37,500 bases of DNA, taken from the NCBI GenBank assembly GCA_014529385.2, contig JABFUD020000344.1, positions 1 through 37,500 on the forward strand. The letters are read 5' to 3'. The notes beneath the pieces were generated by a model. It had not been told where the DNA came from, did not search any database, and was given only the letters and a program-made list of their open reading frames with translations. Both the position numbers and the translations under genes were made by a program. Within the stretch, counting starts at the first letter, position 1; every line of letters begins with the position of its first letter. This document shows, in pieces, positions 30,130 through 37,500 of the stretch. Source of the stretch: Adiantum capillus-veneris. Its lineage: Eukaryota > Streptophyta > Polypodiopsida > Polypodiales > Pteridaceae.

Positions 30130-31960
30130 GTGGTGATATTGCAGGTTACTACAAGCCCTTGTGGTCGAAGAACTCTCAACAAGGTTGCTCCAAACCAAGG
30201 TTATATCTACATACACTGTCTCTTCCACAATGTACTTCTCGATTGGATACAACCTAAACCCCTTTTTTGTGAGTGCTTTGACCTTCTTTTTGGCAATCAC
30301 AAATTACACGATAATTTACTCATTGGTTGGAAGTATCAACAACCCGTAAAAAACTTGCTTTATAGTAATGATTTGCTTCGGCATGAATCTGTTCCCAAAT
30401 GTACATGCTTTCAATTTACCACATTCTCCAAGAACTTTGATACATATGGTAGGCACGTTTGTACTTGTGATCTCATCATTATTAAAAATATCAAAGTACG
30501 AAGAATCTTGGCCAATGGGCTCAATCACATACCTAACTCTCCCAAAAACCCTTACCTTGCTCTATCAGTTGTACTAAGCTGCCTCACTAACCTTGTCAGT
30601 GCTTTTCGACTGGAGATGATAGTCCTACCGGACTTAACTAAAGTAGTGAAAGAATGTTTCTTTCAGAAAGTATCACAAATTCTTAGAAAATGGTTATCCA
30701 TCACTGATGACTCTTGGCTTACATCACATCTTGCTCTTGATTTTGAAACTATTTCTCATAAATGGTTCATAGTCGAGCTTGACAAAAGCTCTAAGTGTCC
30801 CACTCTTATTTGCAAAAACCTAGTTTGGAATGTTGCCCATGATCGGGTGTCTGGGAAAGAATTCCGTAGAATTAACTCTTCATTACAAACAATTACCAAT
30901 AACATCTCAAAACACTTAGGGAATCTAGGCTATTTTGTACTAAACACTAAACTCCCAGTATTGTTTCCCACCTATAAAGTACATAAGCATAAGTTCAGAT
31001 GGATTTTTGATGCTTCCAATGGTATCTTTACTGATATCACCAAGGATATCACTCTTTGCCTTGACCTAACACTAGCAGAGTTAGAACTTATTTGTGCCAT
31101 GCTATGAAAACATCCCCCTTGACGGGGATCTTGGCCTTCAGAGTGTTGTAGCCAAGGTGATTAAGATGTATTTCTCCAATGCTAGAAATAAGTATCTTTT
31201 CTACATTTCTCTTTCCAAAAAACTTAGGTGGTTAAAAAAGACTTACTCCGTACACCCCTTACACTTCAGTGAAGAGAAGCTTTGTCTCTACATCTCATGG
31301 TTGCATAAAAATTGTACTATAGTTTTTGGTGGACTCTGTTTCAACCAATGCCTAGGCATCCCCATGGGATTCTCATGTTCTCCATTTATGTGTAATATTT
31401 ACCTGGCCTTCTTTGAATACAAATGGTTTGTCCAAGCCATGGAATATAGGAAGGAAAAACTCTCACTGTTCAGACATATTTACAAATATATGGATGACAT
31501 ACTTAGCATCAACAATAAAGCATTCCTCAAGGAAATCATCCTGATATATCCTCAATGTCTTAAGATTGAACCTACTTCTTTACACGATTTTATGACACCG
31601 AACGGGGCTTTTTGCACTTCGGTACAATTCCTTAACCTATCTATCTTTCATCATATTCCTTTTGTTGGAGGATAGGACCTTAGGTATGTGTGGGAAAAAG
31701 ATCTTTTTAAACTGCCACCTTTGGAGTTCATTATGAGGAAAAGTAATAGGCCTCACAAAGCAGCGATCAGCACTTGTATCAGCCTACTATATTTAAACAT
31801 CTAGTCCTCTTCCAATATTGTCATACGGCTTTAATAGAAAACAAATAGTCAACTTAGTTTTACAAACTCTTACTCAATATGAATTGCCTGGGTTACACTT
31901 TAAACTAGATAATCTCATTTCTCTATACGGTAGTAGGCCCATTCACAATGGGCCTACTAG
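30130..31960 (+). pseudogene. Reverse transcriptase of a GIPMG/YMDD non-canonical retroelement
   Basis: Frame 30,130-31,107 contains a CTCFQF...DTYGRHVCTCDLIIIKN block (about 30,400-30,490). An FIVELDKSSKCPTLICKN block follows near 30,765, then VLFPTYKVHKHKFRWIFDAS near 30,955-31,015, equivalent to the P-K-x-HK-x-RfI region before the RT palm. A one-base shift near 31,095 leads into frame 31,094-31,675. That frame has motif A-like CYENIPLDGDL, then FGGLCFNQ, GIPMGFSCSPFMCNIYL (31,355 on), FFEYKW and the active site YKYMDDILSINN (YMDD 31,487-31,498). It ends with a YLDL-like VQFLNLSIF. Past the stop at 31,676, LPPLEFIMRKSNRPHKAA still fits the family's C-terminus. It is not copia, gypsy or the LINE type seen at 6,157-8,509. 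It resembles an RT class common in animals and seed-free plants that I would tentatively place near Penelope-like elements. Confidence 0.75.
31931..31959. repeat. Perfect 13-bp hairpin with 3-base loop
   Basis: TAGTAGGCCCATT (31,931-31,943), loop CAC, then AATGGGCCTACTA (31,947-31,959). It lies just after the last RT-related coding sequence and 37 bases before an AC microsatellite, so it may mark the 3' end of the retroelement. Confidence 0.95.
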
Positions 31961-31995
31961 CGACTCATTGTGTTTGGTGCCTAGGATAGGGCGGA

Positions 31996-31996
<1 letters not shown>

Positions 31997-32039
<43 letters not shown>
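31997..32039. repeat. (AC)21 microsatellite at the start of direct repeat copy 1
   Basis: An uninterrupted AC run. The homologous position in copy 2 (35,224-35,236) has only about six units. Confidence 0.97.
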
Positions 32040-32041
<2 letters not shown>

Positions 32042-32298
32042 TACTTGCACAATCTCTCACTCTCTGACTATTTCTCTTTAGATAATATCAACACATATCA
32101 GACCTACAAAAGCTATTGCTTCTCAGCTTGGTCCTTTTGATTGGAAGAGCGGCTTTTTTCACAGTAAAATATTGTCCATTTAACTCTTGTTTAAAGCCTT
32201 AGCGCTCTAATTTTGGCAAGACCTTAAATCCCACTAGTGGCCAACCACAATTGTGAGCCCTTGCGACATGCATCTTCGCTAGAGGTGGTAATGAAATA

Positions 32299-32299
<1 letters not shown>

Positions 32300-32373
<74 letters not shown>
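32300..32373. repeat. (CA)37 microsatellite
   Basis: Uninterrupted CA run; the equivalent in copy 2 is 35,495-35,538. Confidence 0.98.
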
Positions 32374-32376
<3 letters not shown>

Positions 32377-32819
32377 GTTAACTTCAAAAAGGGGTCCTTA
32401 CAAATAGATCCCTCCTTCCACACATGATAACCATCATACAGATAGCTAAATGCCACAATGCTTCATACACTGATTGTGGATCCACGCAAGAATGAACGGA
32501 ATCAAGTTGTGTGTGTGTCCAAACACTTAATATACACTATTTTATCACCAACTTTGAGTAAATTTTGTTTTCAAATCAAGTTAAGAGCAGAACTCGACCT
32601 ATCCACGGTGGTGGGAAAATTTACCTTTATACTCCATGAAACATTCCTTGGATCTAATGGGTCCCTCACATTCACACACATATATTTTGATTGAAGTTTG
32701 AAAAAACGTGTAGATACTTTCATGGCTAAGTCAAGAAAAGAAAAGAAAAGAAAAAGTAAAGTCAAGTGTGTGAAACTATGAAGCACCTTTTGAGAGTGAT
32801 TAACTTAGGTAAAGCTTAA

Positions 32820-32994
32820 CGTTTTTATTTCCCGGAGGAAAGGAAGACTTGCAAACCAATTTATTTCTATATATAAGGCAAGGAGATCACCTTGCTATTC
32901 TTATCTTTCCACCACGGCACTATCTGCATCTGATAGGCAAGGGATAAGTCAATACTTTGTTTGCATGTACGCAAGGCTTATCCTATCTCACAAA
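32820..32994 (+). repeat. 175-bp TATA-containing unit, single copy in repeat 1
   Basis: This unit starts CGTTTTTATTT and ends CTCACAAA. It holds TATATATAAGG at 32,868-32,878, a near-palindrome GGCAAGGAGATCACCTTGCT, and an imperfect inverted pair around GATAGG...GGATAAG and CTTATCCTATC. The TATA followed by a GC-richer leader and later CT-rich sequence has the look of a plant core promoter. Confidence 0.8.
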
Positions 32995-33169
32995 CGCATT
33001 ATCTCAGGTTCTGAGAAATATTTGGGTCTTTAAGAATGTATCATTGGGCCTCTTTTGATTTATCATTTGCGAGTGAAAATGATGTCTCTCTCTCTCTCTC
33101 TCTGTCTCTCTCATGCTGTGGCTATAGAGATCTATCTCTCCCCCCCTCTATCTCATGCTATCGCCACTA

Positions 33170-33173
<4 letters not shown>

Positions 33174-33235
<62 letters not shown>
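33174..33235. repeat. Compound (CT)17(CA)14 microsatellite
   Basis: A CT run switches directly into CA at 33,207. The same compound structure is at 36,690-36,770 in copy 2. Confidence 0.97.
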
Positions 33236-33237
<2 letters not shown>

Positions 33238-34065
33238 TAGCTGGAATGTCGCTCAACCTCTTTGTCGAGAAAGCACAATTTTTGTGCATGTACAACGATA
33301 CACACATAAAGTCAAAGATTTTGAAGCAATTGAAAGTAGCAGATAGGCCAAACTTCCAAGAGGATACAACTCTTCAATCACACTTATGCCGCAAGCAATG
33401 CGTTCGCAATCAGGTTTCTTTACTTTGTTTATAAATTGTGGTTATAATGAACCTGCAAATATTATGGTTATGATGAACCTACTATAGTGATAAACTATGG
33501 TTATGGTGGCATGAATAGGGGTTAATGATTCCAAGCATGCTATGCGAATAGAATTTTGCCTTTAATTTGATTTATTTTGAATTGATTATTGGTTTGGCTC
33601 TTATATTTGAATGGCTTAACACATGATACTGCATTGATAAGTTCACATTGATGTTTGATTTGTATTGATTCGATTTATGGCCGTTTCATATGAGATATTG
33701 ACAGTAACTTCAGAATCCTTGAGATGATTGACAAAATAAGATTTAAGTATGCCCTCAAGTGAGAATCTCTTTTGAGATGGCTACTATGGTTTTTTTTTTG
33801 GAAATATCACTCCCAGAATACAATGGAAATGTTGCCAATTGTTAATTTTTTTAGACAGAAGTCTCTACATGGCTTATATGCCTACTTAATCTCTGCATAG
33901 TTGTTAGTTTCTGACACCGATAACAAGGGGAAGGGGTTGTTGACACCTGTCTTCCCAAGTAACACTAGTGCTAACGTCCTTGCGTTCTTGGATGGTGACA
34001 GGTAAGAGGGTCCTTCCTTGGGATTACAACATGAACTACATCGATAGCAGGAGATGCTCATCCAT

Positions 34066-34240
34066 TACTCAATTTTAATTTATTTTATGATTAACATATA
34101 ATCCTTGTAAACTATCTTAGGATGATTGTATACTCACTCAATACAATTTCATTCATTTGCTCAGTTCTATTTCTTTATGATTAATATGTAATCTTTGTAA
34201 GTCTTTTATGATAATTGTATACTTAAGTAGTACAATTTCA
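34066..34240 (+). repeat. Diverged 90-bp tandem duplication
   Basis: TTTATGATTAACATATAATC (34,084) and TTTATGATTAATATGTAATC (34,174) head two units that both continue to a TGTATACT...ACAATTTCATT segment. The period is 90 bases. Confidence 0.8.
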
Positions 34241-34356
34241 TTTAATTATTGATTCTAAATTTTGTCATATGTACAAGTTTTTTTAATGACTCTAGGAGTA
34301 TTCTCTTGTAAAATTTGAGTTATCTTCAAGTATGTATGTTCTATCTGGTGTTTAGT

Positions 34357-34488
34357 CCCATTGTATGGTTCAATAGTTTGTGAAATCAAACTATTGTTAG
34401 GTATTCAATCATAAACACACACACACACACACACACACACCTGTTCCTAGCTAGCCTTTGGTCGGGCGGGCTAGCACCATACAATGGG
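34357..34488. repeat. Nested inverted repeats around a CA microsatellite
   Basis: The outer perfect 12-bp pair CCCATTGTATGG (34,357-34,368) and CCATACAATGGG (34,477-34,488) encloses a perfect 10-bp hairpin CAATAGTTTG/CAAACTATTG (34,371-34,380, 34,387-34,396). It also encloses an (AC)n run (34,415-34,441) and a GCTAGCC/GGCTAGC pair just inside the right arm. Confidence 0.9.
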
Positions 34489-34750
34489 TCTGGACCTATC
34501 ATATACCCTGACTTGACCTATCTAATTCAAAGGGATGGGTTGGGGCCACGACTCCTAATCTGGTCAAGTACAAATAGAATATAGCTTTTCATTATAAAAA
34601 AGAATTGGTTACATGACTGTCTAGCAAAGACATGTCATCTTAGCCTACGTAAACTGATATCTAATCCAAAAAGATGTACTGTGACTTTTTTAGGTGTCTA
34701 TTTGTACAATAGGCTATATGATTTTATAATGTACATAGTATACATGTACA

Positions 34751-34811
34751 TTGTTGTAATATTAAACTATTATCTAGAAACTTGTTGTAATATTAAACTA
34801 TTATCTAGAAT
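34751..34811 (+). repeat. 31-bp tandem duplication
   Basis: The unit TTGTTGTAATATTAAACTAT, continuing TATCTAGAA, occurs twice in a row with period 31 and essentially no mismatches. Confidence 0.92.
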
Positions 34812-35494
34812 CAAATTTTATCAGTGATAGACTTTTGAGATATCAAACTTATATGTAGCACTTTTGCAGGATATGGGACGATGTCCGCATACAAAGACTT
34901 GACATTATCTGCTCGATCATGACGCAATTCGAATATGGTAAACAATAGTAGGAGATTTTATTTTACTTAGTAATTTGCATTGTGAACTTTATGACATATC
35001 ATGCCTATATATTAGCCCTACGGGCACCACTTTACTAGATGGTAACCTTTTTTGCATAGGAAGTTTCTGCTCAACATTTCTCAAAATTGAATTACACATA
35101 CACTCACACATAATTCCTGTGGTAGTTTTTAATCCACAGTTTTCAAACTTGGTTGGGGGTAGGGTTCCACATGGTGGGTCCTACCTCCCACCATGGGACC
35201 CTCCGCTAGGGTTGGGGGTGGGCCACACACACACAAATACTTGCACAATCTCTCACTCTCTGACTATTTCTCTTTAGATAATATCAGCACATATCAAACC
35301 TACAAAAGCTATTGCTTCTCAACTTGGTCCTTTTGATTAGAAGAGCGGATTTTTTCATAGTAAAATATTGTCCAGTTGGCTCTTGTTTAAAGCCTTAACA
35401 CTCTACTTTTGGCAAGATCTTAAATCCCACTTGTGGCCAACCACAATTATGAGCACTTGGGACATGCATCTCCGTTAGAGGTGGTAATAAAATA

Positions 35495-35538
<44 letters not shown>
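35495..35538. repeat. (AC)22 microsatellite in copy 2
   Basis: Homologue of the 74-bp CA run at 32,300-32,373, shorter here. Confidence 0.97.
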
Positions 35539-35539
<1 letters not shown>

Positions 35540-35987
35540 TGTTAACTTCAAAAAGGAGCCCTTACAAATAGAGCCCACCTTCCACACATGATAACCATCA
35601 TAGAGATAGCTAAATGCCACAATGCTTCATACACTGATTGTGGATCCACACAAGAATGAACCGGAATCAAGTTGTATGTGTGTGTGTGTGTGTGTCCGTG
35701 TTAATATACACTATTTTATCACCAACTTTGAGTAAATTTTGTTTTCAAATCAAGTTAAGAGCAGAACTCGACCTATCCATGGTGGTGGGAAAATTTACCT
35801 TTATACTCCATGAAACATTCCTTGGATCTAATGGGTCCCTCACATTCACACAGATATATTTTCATAGAAGTTTTAAAAACGGGTAGATACTTTCATGGCT
35901 AAGTCAAAAAAAGAAAAGAAAAAGTAAAGTCAAGTGTGTGAAACTATGAAGCACCTTTTGAGAGTGATTAACTTAGGTAAAGCTTAA

Positions 35988-36512
35988 CGTTTTTATTTGT
36001 TGGAGGAAAGGAAGACTTGCAAACCAATTTATTTCTATATATAAGGCAAGGAGATCACCTTGCTATTCTTATCTTTCCACCACGGCACTATTGGCATGTG
36101 ATAGGTAAGGGATAAGTCGATACTTTGTTTGCATGTAGGCAAGGCTTATCCTATCTCACAAACGTTTTTATTTCCTGGAGGAAAGGAAGACTTGCAAACC
36201 AATTTATTTCTATATATAAGGCAAGGAGATCACCTTGCTATTCTTATCTTTCCACCACGGCACTATTGGCATGTGATAGGTAAGGGATAAGTCGATACTT
36301 TGTTTGCATGTAGGCAAGGCTTATCCTATCTCACAAACGTTTTTATTTCCTGGAGGAAAGGAAGACTTGCAAACCAATTTATTTCTATATATAAGGCAAG
36401 GAGATCACCTTGCTATTCTTATCTTTCCACCACGGCACTATTGGCATGTGATAGGTAAGGGATAAGTCGATACTTTGTTTGCATGTAGGCAAGGCTTATC
36501 CTATCTCACAAA
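35988..36512 (+). repeat. Three tandem 175-bp TATA-containing units
   Basis: Units 35,988-36,162, 36,163-36,337 and 36,338-36,512 are exactly 175 bp each. Units two and three are identical by eye. Unit one differs by a dinucleotide (TTTGTTGG versus TTTCCTGG). Copy 1 of the long repeat has one unit. Each carries TATATATAAGG (36,036, 36,211, 36,386). AACG at both edges may have mediated the duplication. Confidence 0.95.
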
Positions 36513-36685
36513 CGCATTATCTCAGGTTCTGAGATATGATTGGGTCTTGAAAATTCTATCCTTAGGCCTCTTTTGGTTTATCATTTGTGAGTGAAAATGA
36601 TGTCTCTCTCTTGCTCGCTCTCTCTCTCATGCTGTAGCTATAGAGATCTATCTCTCCCCCCCTCTATCTCATTCTATCGCCACTA

Positions 36686-36689
<4 letters not shown>

Positions 36690-36770
<81 letters not shown>
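36690..36770. repeat. Compound CT/CA microsatellite in copy 2
   Basis: (CT)n at 36,690-36,722 runs into (CA)n to 36,770. The CA part is longer than in copy 1. Confidence 0.97.
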
Positions 36771-36773
<3 letters not shown>

Positions 36774-37500
36774 GATAGGTGGAATGTCACTCAACCTCTT
36801 TGTCGAGAAAAGAACGTTTTTTGTGCATGTACAACGATACACACATAAAGTCAATGATTTTGAAGCAATTGAAAGTAGCAAATAGGCCAAACTTCCAAGA
36901 GGATACAACTCTTCAATCACACTTATGCCGCAAGTAATGCGTTCGCAATCAGGTTTCTCTACTTTGTTTATGAATTGTGGTTATAATGAACCTTCAAATA
37001 TTGTGGTTATGATGAACCTACTATAGTGATAAACTATGGTTATGGTGGCATGAATAGGGGTTAATGGTTCCAAGCATGCTATGCGAATAGAATTTTGCCT
37101 TTAATTTGATTTATTTTGAATTGATTAACGGTCTTGGCTTTGATATTTGAATCGTTTACCACATGATACTGCATTGATAAGTTCACATTGATGTTTGACT
37201 TGTATTGATTTGATTTATGACCGTGAAATATGAGATATTGACACTAACTTCACAATCCTTGAGATAATGGCATATAAGATTTAAGTATGCCTTTAAGTGA
37301 GAATCTCTTTTGAGACGGCTACTATGGTTTTTTTGGAAATATCACTCTCAGAATACAACGGAAATGCTACCAATTGTTAATTTTTTTAGACAGAAGTCTC
37401 TACAATGGCTTATATGCTTACTTAATCACTGCTTAGTTGTTAGTTTCTTTTCAGTTTTTGACACCAATAACAAGGGGAAGGGGTCGTTGACACCTGTCTT

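Larger units (their letters stand above)
32036..33954 (+). repeat. Long direct repeat, copy 1 (1.9 kb or more)
   Basis: From AAATACTTGCACAATCTCTC to TTGACACCTGTCTT this segment is collinear with 35,233-37,500. It is nearly identical except for microsatellite lengths, scattered substitutions and the extra 175-bp units in copy 2. It includes AC and CT microsatellites (32,300-32,373; 33,174-33,235), a TATA-containing 175-bp unit (32,820-32,994) and AT-rich 3' sequence. It has no convincing coding frame. It could be an LTR-like or pseudo-LTR repeat or a plain segmental duplication. Confidence 0.9.
33955..35232. other. 1.28-kb spacer between the two long direct repeats
   Basis: AT-rich with no recognised gene. 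It holds two small tandem duplications (34,066-34,240 and 34,751-34,811), a nested inverted-repeat structure (34,357-34,488) and a 9-bp hairpin CATGGTGGG/CCCACCATG at 35,170-35,195. No primer-binding site is visible after copy 1. The stretch before copy 2 (GGGTTGGGGGTGGG) is only loosely polypurine-like. Confidence 0.5.
35233..37500 (+). repeat. Long direct repeat, copy 2 (runs off the window)
   Basis: Second copy of the 32,036-33,954 repeat. It starts after a short CA run and continues to the window end at TTGACACCTGTCTT, so its true right boundary is outside. Extra length compared with copy 1 comes mostly from two additional 175-bp units. Confidence 0.9.

Noticed and set aside
32458-32694. 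Frame LSKFCFQIKLRAELDL... conserved in both long repeats (also 35,638-35,886)
   Set aside because: Conservation is explained by the whole 1.9-kb DNA repeat; the frame has no known domain and its N-terminus differs by microsatellite length.
33036-33434. 132-residue frame with Ser-Leu and His-Thr runs, and its homologue at 36,591-36,848
   Set aside because: Both are translations of CT and CA microsatellites.
35988-36512. CRISPR-like regular repeats
   Set aside because: The units are 175 bp, contiguous and without spacers, in a plant genome; this is a tandem duplication.

Overview
The window is repeat-rich nuclear DNA from a land plant, most likely a fern or another large-genome seed-free lineage. 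Supporting this: a COI1-type jasmonate-receptor gene with a spliced intron; plant Ty1/copia, Ty3/gypsy and LINE relics; retroelements with an initiator-Met-tRNA primer site; and long CT/GA/CA microsatellites. The fern assignment is an inference from the LINE family and general composition, not a computed placement. Apart from the COI1 gene I recognise no intact host gene, and no tRNA, rRNA or CRISPR.

Layout. 1-12,310 is a nest of retroelements built on three minus-strand LINE segments: C at 1-1,010, B from 1,175 to 6,160 and A from 6,157 to 12,310. Three later elements sit inside them: a 5'-truncated Ty1/copia tail with its 3' LTR in B (1,861-2,985), a 1,277-bp solo LTR in B with a GAAAG target-site duplication (3,824-5,100), and a 3,089-bp non-autonomous LTR retrotransposon in A with a TTCCT duplication, 430-bp LTRs, primer-binding site and polypurine tract (8,515-11,603). 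Removing either of the last two restores the LINE reading frame across the site, which fixes the order of events. LINE A ends directly against the ORF1 tail of LINE B, a head-to-tail chimera.

13,616-15,047 carries the last two exons of a COI1 homologue (F-box/LRR jasmonate co-receptor). Most known ligand-contact residues are present, but there is a one-base frameshift near 14,618 and no F-box exon is found upstream in the window. If the gene is real, the retroelement nest probably lies in or beside its first intron.

15,050-26,200 is mostly non-coding: small tandem duplications, two inverted-repeat structures (17,274-17,322 and 17,610-17,720), GA/GT microsatellites, a badly decayed gypsy integrase (20,740-21,990), a CTTGAGGTG minisatellite (24,255-24,475) and a pair of roughly 100-bp direct repeats 1.8 kb apart.

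26,236-27,790 is a second Ty1/copia relic (gag, zinc knuckle, protease, start of integrase). It is followed by a palindromic cluster of GCGACG motifs and a minus-strand fragment that may be a CACTA-type transposase.

28,893-31,960 is the most unusual coding region: an ORF1-like segment followed by a reverse transcriptase with GIPMG and YMDD motifs that is neither copia, gypsy nor the plant LINE type seen at the left. A perfect 13-bp hairpin lies at its end. Downstream, a direct repeat of at least 1.9 kb occurs twice (32,036-33,954 and 35,233 to the window end). The second copy carries a near-perfect triplication of a 175-bp, TATA-containing unit.
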